A stretch of DNA of 8,893 bases from Sedimenticola sp. Its GTDB lineage: Bacteria > Pseudomonadota > Gammaproteobacteria > Chromatiales > Chromatiaceae. The notes beneath the pieces are model-generated. The model saw only the letters and a list, made by a program, of their open reading frames with translations, made no database searches and was not told the origin of the DNA. The stretch spans positions 1-8,893 of the forward strand of contig JAPHUG010000186.1 in NCBI GenBank assembly GCA_026197195.1. Direction: 5' to 3'. Both the position numbers and the translations under genes were made by a program. Positions 1 to 6,471 of the stretch are shown piece after piece (position 1 is the stretch's first letter; each line of letters starts with the position of its first letter).

Positions 1-560
1 GAATCCCGATCAAAATCCTGATCGTAGATGTGTTCGGTCAACTCACTCTTTGAGATGACTTTACCCGCATGCAACATCAAATATTCGAGTACCTTATACT
101 CATACGCGGTCAACACCACCTCTTTACCCTGCAAGGTCGCCTGTTGCCGCGCCGTATTGATAGCGATCGGCCCCCAGGTTATCTGCGGTGAAGCAAAACC
201 GGCAGATCGCCTCAGCAACGCATTAAGGCGGGCAAGTAACTCTTCCATATTGAAAGGCTTGACCAGGTAATCATCACCCCCCACTTCCAGCCCTTCCACC
301 TTATCCTGCCAGTTATCCCGTGCAGTCAAGATCAAGATCGGGAACGTGATCTGTTTCTGCCGAAGTGACCGAATCAGTTCGATCCCAGACAGTTTTGGCA
401 GCCCAAGATCAATCACGGCCAGATCAAAAGGATACTCCTCGCCCAGATAGCGCCCCTCTTCACCATCGGCAGCAACTTCAACCGAGTACCCCTCAGCCAC
501 TAGCCGCTGTTTGAGCTGACCTCTCAGGGTGCCTTCATCCTCGACCACCAATACCCGCAT
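1..560 (-). CDS. PhoP/OmpR-family response regulator, C-terminus cut by window edge
   Basis: Cytoplasmic DNA-binding response regulator of a two-component system; 186 codons are visible and about 40 residues are missing compared with the usual ~225. The receiver domain covers residues 1-117: acidic pocket E7/D8, phospho-acceptor D51 in VIDLGLP, T79 in ILTARDNWQDK, and K101 in DDYLVKPF. The OmpR-type winged helix starts near residue 124; its recognition helix and wing run off the edge. The ARDNWQDKVEGL and HIYDQDFDRD stretches are typical of the PhoP/QseB branch rather than OmpR itself. The ATG at 560 has a GGGAG ribosome site 5 nt upstream and lies 12 bp after the PepSY gene stop, so the two are almost certainly co-transcribed. 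A histidine kinase is the expected next gene, outside the window. The receiver call is very secure; true PhoP orthology (Mg2+/antimicrobial peptide response) is only an inference. Confidence 0.96.
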   Translation of the reverse strand, partial: MRVLVVEDEGTLRGQLKQRLVAEGYSVEVAADGEEGRYLGEEYPFDLAVIDLGLPKLSGIELIRSLRQKQITFPILILTARDNWQDKVEGLEVGGDDYLVKPFNMEELLARLNALLRRSAGFASPQITWGPIAINTARQQATLQGKEVVLTAYEYKVLEYLMLHAGKVISKSELTEHIYDQDFDRD

Positions 561-572
561 AGGAACTCCCGC

Positions 573-902
573 TTAGCGCCGGCGATTGGCGGGCAGTTCC
601 CGGCCGGAGCCAGGATCTATCCTGTAGCGACGCACCTTACCCTTATCCGTAATAATCCTGACCCGGTGCTCCTGACTGCCGTCATTATCCCAGGTTTCAG
701 CATGCAGCACCCGACCTCCGGTCTCTTTTCGAATTCGCTCAACGGTACTGTCAAGATCGACACTCCGGGCGTCATTCCGTCCATTCTGGTTATACGGCGC
801 CCCATCTTGCGAACGGTATTTCTGTGCGGCTACCGGCAGGCTGATGACCAACCCGGACAGTAGCAGCACGATCATCACCCGTCGCTGATAATTTAAAGCC
901 AT
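573..902 (-). CDS. Small secreted PepSY-domain protein
   Basis: A 109-residue exported protein. Residues 1-26 form a signal peptide: basic QRR, hydrophobic VMIVLLLSGLVISL, and a VAA|Q cleavage site. A polar, Asn/Asp-rich linker follows, then a single PepSY domain at about 54-103, with the pattern VERIRKETGGRVLHAE, a short turn (DNDG), HRVRIITDKGKVRRYRID and a closing DPGSGREL. PepSY domains are proposed to inhibit proteases or to act as periplasmic sensory or binding modules. Small PepSY proteins are often encoded next to two-component genes. Here the gene sits 12 bp before the response regulator and 35 bp after the glycine-zipper gene, so a periplasmic accessory role for the same signalling system is inferred, not shown. 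I chose the ATG at 902 because GGAGGG lies 4 nt before it. The alternative ATG at 914, which gives 113 aa, overlaps that ribosome site and has none of its own. Confidence 0.85.
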   Translation of the reverse strand: MALNYQRRVMIVLLLSGLVISLPVAAQKYRSQDGAPYNQNGRNDARSVDLDSTVERIRKETGGRVLHAETWDNDGSQEHRVRIITDKGKVRRYRIDPGSGRELPANRRR

Positions 903-906
903 ACAA

Positions 907-912
907 CCCTCC
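907..912 (-). promoter_or_regulatory. Ribosome binding site that fixes the PepSY gene start
   Basis: On the minus strand this reads GGAGGG, followed by TTGT and ATG (902). It is a near-ideal Shine-Dalgarno sequence with normal spacing. It overlaps the upstream in-frame ATG at 914, which makes that codon an unlikely start. Confidence 0.75.
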
Positions 913-937
913 ATTTATGCCCCTACAGAACCAACCC

Positions 938-1480
938 TCAGTCATACTGTCGGTAGTCGTAATCAGAACCACCTGTTGGTGCTACCGATACCCGGACATT
1001 GATAAATTTCCCAGGATCATGACGGGTGCTGGTATGAAACACCTGCCCGTTATATTTATATTTTACACGATAACCGACCAGCTCTTCATGCTCGCTGAAG
1101 TTATCGACCGTTTCACAGCGCCGCTCAGATGTGACGTAACTCCGTCCGGGGGTTTTTCCCAGATCATTACCTACCGAGGCCCCCAGCAAGGCGCCAGCAA
1201 CCGTCATGGCATCTTTACCTTTGCCCTTCCCGAACTGATTTCCAACCACACCGCCTACAATAGCACCGGCAATGGAGGGTGTGTAAGAGTCACTTCGGGA
1301 CTCACCCCGATGACGCACCCGCTCATTCCAGCAGCGCTCCTCAGGGTGATTGACCCGAACGGTTTCATACAAGGGCTTGCTGTGGATCACCCGCGCCTTG
1401 TCAAAAAAGCTGTTATCTGCCATTGATACTGTAGTGGTAGCGCTCAATATGGCGGCTACTAGCAGAGTTCTTTTTTTCAT
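938..1480 (-). CDS. Secreted glycine-zipper 2TM-domain (Rick_17kDa_Anti-like) protein
   Basis: A 180-residue exported envelope protein. The signal peptide covers 1-21 (MKKRTLLVAAILS..., cleavage SMA|DN); there is no lipobox, so it is not a typical lipoprotein. Residues 69-108 form the glycine zipper, two Gly-spaced hydrophobic helices: IAGAIVGGVVGNQFG, then the basic turn KGKGKD, then VAGALLGASVGNDLG. This is the 17-kDa surface-antigen type repeat that inserts in or associates with membranes. It is flanked by C50 (ERCW) and C122 (ERRCE), the only cysteines in the mature protein and likely a disulfide pair. The C-terminal VGYRVKYKYNGQVF...DPGKFINVRVSV segment is a beta-rich module regularly found in this family. 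An AGGA ribosome site lies 8 nt before the ATG. It is the first gene of a leftward cluster with the PepSY and response-regulator genes and no terminator between them. The exact function is unknown; a structural or stress-linked envelope role is inferred. Confidence 0.88.
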   Translation of the reverse strand: MKKRTLLVAAILSATTTVSMADNSFFDKARVIHSKPLYETVRVNHPEERCWNERVRHRGESRSDSYTPSIAGAIVGGVVGNQFGKGKGKDAMTVAGALLGASVGNDLGKTPGRSYVTSERRCETVDNFSEHEELVGYRVKYKYNGQVFHTSTRHDPGKFINVRVSVAPTGGSDYDYRQYD

Positions 1481-1578
1481 GACTGTTTCCTTTTTATCAA
1501 CTGGTTAGAAGACCATCCCCTACCGTTGACTACAGATTAGCGACCCTTTCCTTAACCAAAGCTGAACGGATAATTGAT

Positions 1579-1607
1579 TTGACATTAACCCGACAGCGGA
1601 ATAAGTT
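1579..1607 (+). promoter_or_regulatory. Candidate sigma-70 promoter for the marR-efflux operon
   Basis: A perfect -35 hexamer TTGACA (1579-1584) is followed, after 17 bp, by TAAGTT (1602-1607), a weak -10 matching three of six positions. An alternative -10, GATAAT at 1569-1574, is closer to consensus but lacks a good -35. Either would transcribe the rightward operon, and the first overlaps the palindrome at 1604-1619. This is prediction only. Confidence 0.4.
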
Positions 1608-1619
1608 GTCACGACAACT
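1604..1619. promoter_or_regulatory. Palindromic operator candidate for the MarR regulator
   Basis: AGTTGTC-AC-GACAACT is a perfect inverted repeat with 7-bp arms and a 2-bp centre. It lies 16 bp before the MarR ATG at 1636 and overlaps the candidate -10 box. MarR dimers bind palindromes of about this size in their own promoters, so autorepression of the marR-adaptor-pump operon, relieved by a ligand, is the natural reading. It could also influence the divergent glycine-zipper gene about 120 bp away. Confidence 0.55.
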
Positions 1620-1635
1620 ATTTTTGAGATCACGC

Positions 1636-2061
1636 ATGCCCTATACCTTAAGAGATGGCCCGGGTTTTTATCTGTTACGTGCCGCTGCGCAGTTTAAACA
1701 CGCCTTTGCCAAGGAGTTAAAACCTTACGAAATAACACCGGTCCAATTTGCTGTACTGGGGCTTTTGTGGGAAAGCAATGGTCTGACTCAACATGAAATT
1801 GCGGCTCGACTCGGAAAAGATCGCCCCAATGTCACACGTATACTTGAAAAAATTGAAGCCAAGTCCCTTATCACACGACAACAGGCCACAAATGATCGCA
1901 GGGCAACACACGTCTTCTTATCAAAGCGCGGCCAAGCAATGAAACCGGAGCTTGAAAACACCGCCATGACGTTTCGTGATCGTGCTTACGAAGGTTTGAC
2001 TGATAGTGAACGAACACAACTCAACCGGCTACTGACCAGGCTGATGGAAAACCTGCAATGA
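1636..2061 (+). CDS. MarR-family transcriptional regulator
   Basis: A 141-residue cytoplasmic dimeric repressor of the MarR type. Helix 1 (about 8-28) and the C-terminal helices (about 105-140) supply the dimer interface. The winged helix-turn-helix runs from about 34 to 98: ITPVQFAVLGLLWE, then LTQHEIAARLGKDRPNVTRILEKIE (recognition helix about 64-75), then the beta wing with the hallmark DRRATHVFLSKRG (87-99). The family senses phenolic, oxidant or xenobiotic ligands; the ligand here cannot be read from sequence. The open frame reaches back to a TTG at 1579, but that codon is part of the -35-like TTGACA and has no ribosome site. The extension would also run through the palindrome, so the ATG at 1636 is preferred. 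The last codon overlaps the adaptor start (ATGA), which indicates translational coupling. As first gene of the efflux operon it most likely represses that operon. Confidence 0.93.
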   Translation: MPYTLRDGPGFYLLRAAAQFKHAFAKELKPYEITPVQFAVLGLLWESNGLTQHEIAARLGKDRPNVTRILEKIEAKSLITRQQATNDRRATHVFLSKRGQAMKPELENTAMTFRDRAYEGLTDSERTQLNRLLTRLMENLQ

Positions 2062-3110
2062 AACAGATCCTGTCCCTTTTTATTGTGGCGCTCGCCTACT
2101 TCTGCAATTCACTGTTTGCTGCAGAACCGCCCCCGGCCAGGGTCGTGGTGAAAGTCGTTACAGAGCAAAAAATTGCGACTCAGAGCCTGTTGACCGGTGT
2201 GGTTGATTTTGATCGTATCTCGGCTGTTTCAAGTGAAACATCAGGGCGCGTGGTCGAACTGCATGCGATTGAAGGGGCACTGATTCAATCAGGCGAGGCC
2301 TTAATCGTGCTAAACAGTGATCTGATTCTGAAAGATATGGATATAAAACAGAAACAACGCGCACAGGTCTCAGCAGACATTGAAAAACTTAACCGCACGC
2401 TGAAACGACTGGAAAGTCTGCTTGCAACAAATGCTGCCAGCCGACAAGCCCATGATGATGCACTATTCGACCACCGTTCATTGCAAAAGAAACGTGAAGT
2501 CCTTGATGAAGAGATGGCCCGGCTACAGCTTCAGCTTAATATGAGTACAGTAACCGCTCCCTTTGACGGGGTTGTACTGGAGAAACTGAAAGAGCACGGC
2601 GAGTGGGTCGACCCCGGCTCTGCAATTTGCAAACTGGCCTCAACTAAAGACCTGGTGGTTCGGGTTTCGATCTCGGAGAACCTGGCGCGCTTCCAGACCG
2701 TTGGTTTGACGGTGCCGGTGTCCATACCAGCTCTGGACTTGACACTGACGGGAACAATCATGGGTCTGATGCCCGTCGCAAACCTGCGCAGCAAAAGCCT
2801 GACATTAAAGATCCGTATTCCTTACCAGACGGGCATGGCACAAAATATGTCAGCGACTGTTGAGATTCCCACCAGTCACCCACAAACACTGCGCATGCTA
2901 CCCAGAGATGCCCTGGTGAATGTTAAAGGAAAAGATTTCGTCTATACCGTCGAAGATGGAAAAGCCAAGCTGCTACCCATCGATATCACTGTTCGTAGTG
3001 GCGACATGCTGGGCATCCAGAACCCACCTATAACCACTGGCATGCAGGTTGTGGTTGATGGCAATGATCGCCTCCGTCCTGATCAGGCTGTGCAGATAAT
3101 CGAGCCATAA
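2058..3110 (+). CDS. RND efflux periplasmic adaptor (membrane fusion protein, HlyD/AcrA type)
   Basis: A 350-residue periplasmic adaptor that would bridge the RND pump to an outer-membrane channel. The signal peptide is about 1-21 (LFIVALAYFCNSLFA|AE). C16 is inside the hydrophobic core and not in a lipobox, so unlike AcrA it does not look like a lipoprotein. The first lipoyl half is at about 53-87 (SSETSGRVVELHAIEGALIQSGEALIVL). An alpha-helical hairpin follows at about 88-160, rich in Lys/Glu/Gln heptads. The second lipoyl half is at about 162-195 (STVTAPFDGVVLEKLKEHGEWVDPGS), then a beta-barrel to about 275 and a membrane-proximal domain to the end. The length is on the short side of normal for the family. 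It starts inside the MarR stop codon and ends 10 bp before the permease gene, so the three genes form one transcription unit. Confidence 0.94.
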   Translation: MKQILSLFIVALAYFCNSLFAAEPPPARVVVKVVTEQKIATQSLLTGVVDFDRISAVSSETSGRVVELHAIEGALIQSGEALIVLNSDLILKDMDIKQKQRAQVSADIEKLNRTLKRLESLLATNAASRQAHDDALFDHRSLQKKREVLDEEMARLQLQLNMSTVTAPFDGVVLEKLKEHGEWVDPGSAICKLASTKDLVVRVSISENLARFQTVGLTVPVSIPALDLTLTGTIMGLMPVANLRSKSLTLKIRIPYQTGMAQNMSATVEIPTSHPQTLRMLPRDALVNVKGKDFVYTVEDGKAKLLPIDITVRSGDMLGIQNPPITTGMQVVVDGNDRLRPDQAVQIIEP

Positions 3111-3120
3111 TGGATCACTG

Positions 3121-6100
3121 ATGGATATCGTAAAACAGTCAATCAATCAGCCTGTCTCCACCTTCGCGGTGGTGATCCTTGTCATTCTGTTTGGTCTGAT
3201 TGGACTCAATCGACTGCCTGTTCAGCTTACGCCGGACGTGGAAGCACCCAAGATCAGTGTACGCACTACCTGGCCCGGGGCCAGTCCTTATGAGATAGAG
3301 AAAGAGATCGTCGAGAAGCAGGAAGAGGTGCTTAAGAGTGTGCCAGGCCTGGCAATTCTGGAGAGTTCAAGCTTCAACGATTACGGGACCATCAGCCTCA
3401 CTTTCAAGGTAGGTACGAACCTGAATGATGCCATGGTGCAGGTATCCAATAAACTGAATGAGGTTACCGAGTATCCTGAGAACGCACTGAAGCCCGTCGC
3501 CAGCACATCCAGTGAGGAGAACTCACCGGTGATCTGGATGATGCTGAAAACCCAATCAGGCGACCCTTCCCGCATCACTACCTTCAAAACCTTTTTTGAC
3601 AATGAGGTCAGGCACCTGCTGGAGCGGGTTCCCGGCGTTGGTTCACTGTTTCTCTTTGGGGGCAGTAACAAACGCCTGGAGATCAATGTCGACCCTCAAC
3701 GCCTGGCCGCCCACCGGATCACGCTGGGTCAGGTGATCGATCGGATTCAGAGCGCCAACAGCAATACATCAGCGGGTGTTTTGGGGTTGTCGAAACGTAA
3801 TTATCGTATTCGCACCACCAGTCAGTATCAAACCCCGGACGAAGTGGGAAAAACACTGTTGATTGATGACGGCCTGAACCGGGTGACACTGGAGGAACTG
3901 GCCGACACCCGCTTTGGCTATGCCGCCAACCCGCCTGCCGTTCTGCACAATGGGCAGCCAATGATTGTTGTCGGTGTCAGAAAAGAGGCCGGCGCCAACG
4001 TGTTGGAACTGACGCGGCAGATGCGGCTGGTTGTTGATGAATTAAATGACAACCTGCTGGCGGAGAATGGCCTGTTTTTTGATTGGGTCTATGATCAGGC
4101 CCCCTACATCAACACAGCCATAGAGACCGTAAAGATCAATCTCATGATCGGCGGCATCCTGGCTATTGTCGTGTTGCTGCTTTTTCTACGCTCTTCCAGC
4201 GCCACACTCACCGTGGCAATCGCCATTCCGATTTCCGTCATGGGTACCTTCTTTTTCATGTACCTGTTTGATCGGAACATCAATGTCATGAGCCTGGCCG
4301 GCATTACTTTTGCCGTTGGTATGCTGGTGGATAACTCAATCGTTGTCCTGGAGAACATTGATCGTCATCGCCGCATGGGCAAATCCCCTTTCAGGGCCTC
4401 CTATGACGGCACAAAAGAGGTATGGGGGGCCGTACTCGCCTCAACCCTGACCACGGTCGCTGTTTTCTTACCTGTTCTGTTTATTGAAGAGGAAGCGGGA
4501 CAGCTTTTCCGCGATATCGCGATCGCAATAACCGCCTCGATCAGCATCAGTCTTTTTGTCTCCATCTCGGTGATACCGGCGGTCACAAACAAGTTCTACG
4601 GAATGGCCAAACGGCCTGTCAAAGAGAAAATTGCCACACATGACAATGGTAATCTGTTTGTACGTGTCGTGATGCTGCTATCAAGAGTCACACTGGCCAA
4701 TGGCCTCACCCGACTCCTCACGGTTACCCTGTTCACCGCCCTTTCAGTCATGGCGGTGATCGCCCTGATCCCCAAGGCTGAGTACCTGCCCCAGGGCAAC
4801 CGCAACCTGATCTTGAACATTCTGGTTCCACCACCGGGTTATTCAGAACAGAAGCGTGAGGAGATTGGTGAATATATTTTCTCAGAACTGTCCCCCTATC
4901 TGAATGAAGACGGCAAAGACGGCATTCCACAGATCAGCAACATCTTTTATGTAGCCTCTGATGCGGTAACACTGTTTGGCGGCACCAGTGTACACGTGGA
5001 TAGAGCACGCGAGATGATGCCACTGTTTACTCGTGTCATGAATGCCATACCCGGCATGTTTGGTGTCAGTATACAGCGGGGTATTTTTGAGAGCGGTATC
5101 GGTCAGGGTCGTAGCGTCGATGTCAACGTCTCCGGCACAGAGACTGAGGCCATCGTGACCGCTGCCCGATCACTCTTTGGGGCCATAAAGCAGGCCATTC
5201 CAGAGGCACAGGTACGCCCGGTCCCCTCACTGGAGATCAGTTACCCTGAAGCCAATATCATCCCTGACCGCTCCCGGGTACTGGCTAACGGATTAACCGA
5301 GCAAGCGCTGGGCATCTATATTGATGTCCTCATGGACGGCAGAAAAATTGGTGAATACAAGCCTGATGGAAAAAAGGTCATGGACCTGGTGATAAAGAGT
5401 GGTCAGGGTGCTGAAAATACACCTGAAGACCTGCTCCAGCGAACCATCGCCAATCGTTTTGGTGAATTGGTCAGAATCGGCGATCTGGCCACCATCAGCT
5501 ATGCCCAGGGTATGACCCAGGTCGATCACCTGGAACGCAAACGTAATATCCGGTTACAGGTCACCCCGCCCGATAGTATGCCGCTGCAACAGGCAATGGA
5601 GACAATCTCAGATCAGTTGGTCCCTAAACTGATACAGGCGAATAAACTGACTGGTGTAAAAGTCTCAGTAGGTGGTAACGCAGACAAGCTGACCGAGACA
5701 CGCATTGCCTTGCAGTGGAATCTGCTGATGGCCGTTGTCATCACCTACCTGTTGATGTCAGCCCTGTTCAGCCACTACCTCTACCCACTGATTATTCTCT
5801 TTTCTGTCCCGCTGGCAGCGGCTGGTGGTTTTATCGGACTCAAACTGGTGGACACCTTCATCGCACCGCAACCGTTTGATATTCTGGTCATGCTGGGGTT
5901 CATCATCCTGGTCGGCACGGTGGTCAACAACGCCATTTTGATTGTTCATCAGACCCTCAATAACCTCCGATACGAGGGCCAGGAGGGATTGGATGCCATC
6001 ACCCATGCGGTGCGTACAAGAATCCGGCCCATCTTCATGAGCACGACGACCAGCCTGTTTGGACTCCTCCCTCTGGTATTGGCCCAGGGCTCAGGCACTG

Positions 6101-6252
6101 AACTCTATCGCGGACTGGGTAGTGTCATCCTGGGTGGATTGGCACTCTCCACCCTCCTCACCCTGTTCGTTGTCCCGGCACTTTTGGCCTTCCTGATCAA
6201 ACTCAGTCCTAAGGCGACCCATAACGGACAGTTGCCGGCATCAACAGAATAA
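3121..6252 (+). CDS. RND efflux permease, HAE1/AcrB-like inner-membrane pump
   Basis: A 1043-residue inner-membrane antiporter subunit, full length for the HAE1 family. The layout is TM1 (about 12-30, followed by RLPVQLTPDVEAP), a large periplasmic porter loop (31-332), TM2-6 (about 335-490), TM7 (about 530-550, followed by EYLPQGNRN), a second periplasmic loop (551-865) and TM8-12 (about 866-1025). TM4 holds GMLVDNSIVVLENID: D404 matches AcrB Asp407, but N405 replaces Asp408. In TM10 the motif VVNNAILIVHQ puts N936 where AcrB has Lys940, and H943 where AcrB has an acidic residue. Only one of the classic proton-relay residues remains, a pattern that occurs in some other HAE1-like pumps. It is not CusA/CzcA-like, since the metal-pump TM4 signature is absent. 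Substrates cannot be inferred beyond the MarR link to toxic organic compounds. No strong ribosome site precedes the ATG, so coupling to the adaptor is likely. No outer-membrane factor follows. Confidence 0.95.
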   Translation: MDIVKQSINQPVSTFAVVILVILFGLIGLNRLPVQLTPDVEAPKISVRTTWPGASPYEIEKEIVEKQEEVLKSVPGLAILESSSFNDYGTISLTFKVGTNLNDAMVQVSNKLNEVTEYPENALKPVASTSSEENSPVIWMMLKTQSGDPSRITTFKTFFDNEVRHLLERVPGVGSLFLFGGSNKRLEINVDPQRLAAHRITLGQVIDRIQSANSNTSAGVLGLSKRNYRIRTTSQYQTPDEVGKTLLIDDGLNRVTLEELADTRFGYAANPPAVLHNGQPMIVVGVRKEAGANVLELTRQMRLVVDELNDNLLAENGLFFDWVYDQAPYINTAIETVKINLMIGGILAIVVLLLFLRSSSATLTVAIAIPISVMGTFFFMYLFDRNINVMSLAGITFAVGMLVDNSIVVLENIDRHRRMGKSPFRASYDGTKEVWGAVLASTLTTVAVFLPVLFIEEEAGQLFRDIAIAITASISISLFVSISVIPAVTNKFYGMAKRPVKEKIATHDNGNLFVRVVMLLSRVTLANGLTRLLTVTLFTALSVMAVIALIPKAEYLPQGNRNLILNILVPPPGYSEQKREEIGEYIFSELSPYLNEDGKDGIPQISNIFYVASDAVTLFGGTSVHVDRAREMMPLFTRVMNAIPGMFGVSIQRGIFESGIGQGRSVDVNVSGTETEAIVTAARSLFGAIKQAIPEAQVRPVPSLEISYPEANIIPDRSRVLANGLTEQALGIYIDVLMDGRKIGEYKPDGKKVMDLVIKSGQGAENTPEDLLQRTIANRFGELVRIGDLATISYAQGMTQVDHLERKRNIRLQVTPPDSMPLQQAMETISDQLVPKLIQANKLTGVKVSVGGNADKLTETRIALQWNLLMAVVITYLLMSALFSHYLYPLIILFSVPLAAAGGFIGLKLVDTFIAPQPFDILVMLGFIILVGTVVNNAILIVHQTLNNLRYEGQEGLDAITHAVRTRIRPIFMSTTTSLFGLLPLVLAQGSGTELYRGLGSVILGGLALSTLLTLFVVPALLAFLIKLSPKATHNGQLPASTE

Positions 6253-6284
6253 TAGTATCTATCCCACACTATTAATTCTTTTTT
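6250..6284 (+). terminator. Weak intrinsic terminator candidate after the RND gene
   Basis: TAATAGT (6250-6256, including the stop codon) pairs with ACTATTA (6268-6274) across an 11-nt loop, followed by ATTC and T6 (6279-6284). The layout is right for a rho-independent terminator, but the stem has only one G-C pair and should be unstable. It could allow substantial read-through. Confidence 0.35.
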
Positions 6285-6471
6285 GCTATCTAGGGTAAGC
6301 TAGCACGCGCTTGGTAATAGCGTGATAGAACAGTCGCTGGCTGCCGTCCTTGCCATCCATCGGAAATGGGGGTAAAGATGGTACGAAAGTCATCACTAAA
6401 GCACTCAACTAACTGGCCGATAACAATAAACAGACCAGCGGCAAGTGAATAAAGAGTCAAGGAAGCAGCAT
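6285..6471 (+). other. Non-coding stretch with small hairpins upstream of the DUF1631 gene
   Basis: No convincing gene is present on either strand. Two small fold-backs are visible. In the first, CTAgCACGC (6300-6308) pairs with GCGTGaTAG (6320-6328), eight pairs with one G-A mismatch and an 11-nt loop. In the second, CCATC (6353-6357) pairs with GATGG (6377-6381), with an inner CAT/ATG pairing. I do not recognise a known riboswitch or small RNA here, and I could not pick a confident promoter. The region may hold the DUF1631 promoter and a structured leader. Confidence 0.3.
6459..6463 (+). promoter_or_regulatory. Ribosome binding site that decides the DUF1631 start
   Basis: AAGGA lies 8 nt before the ATG at 6472. 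The upstream in-frame GTG at 6445 has no comparable site, and the AAGGA would fall inside its coding sequence. Confidence 0.65.

Noticed and set aside
573..914. Longer PepSY start at 914 (113 aa)
   Set aside because: The ATG at 902 has GGAGGG directly upstream, while the 914 start overlaps that site and lacks its own.
917..1426. 169-codon open frame on the plus strand
   Set aside because: It lies wholly antisense to the glycine-zipper gene, which has a signal peptide, family motifs and a ribosome site. The antisense product shows no recognisable domain.
1579..1635. TTG start giving a 19-residue longer MarR protein
   Set aside because: There is no ribosome site, the TTG belongs to the -35-like TTGACA, and the extension covers the palindromic operator. 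MarR proteins of 141 aa are normal length.
6300..6400. c-di-GMP (GEMM) riboswitch upstream of DUF1631
   Set aside because: The conserved core I would expect (GCAAA, the GAAA tetraloop with its receptor, GGGACGCAAAGCC) is absent, so only small generic hairpins remain.
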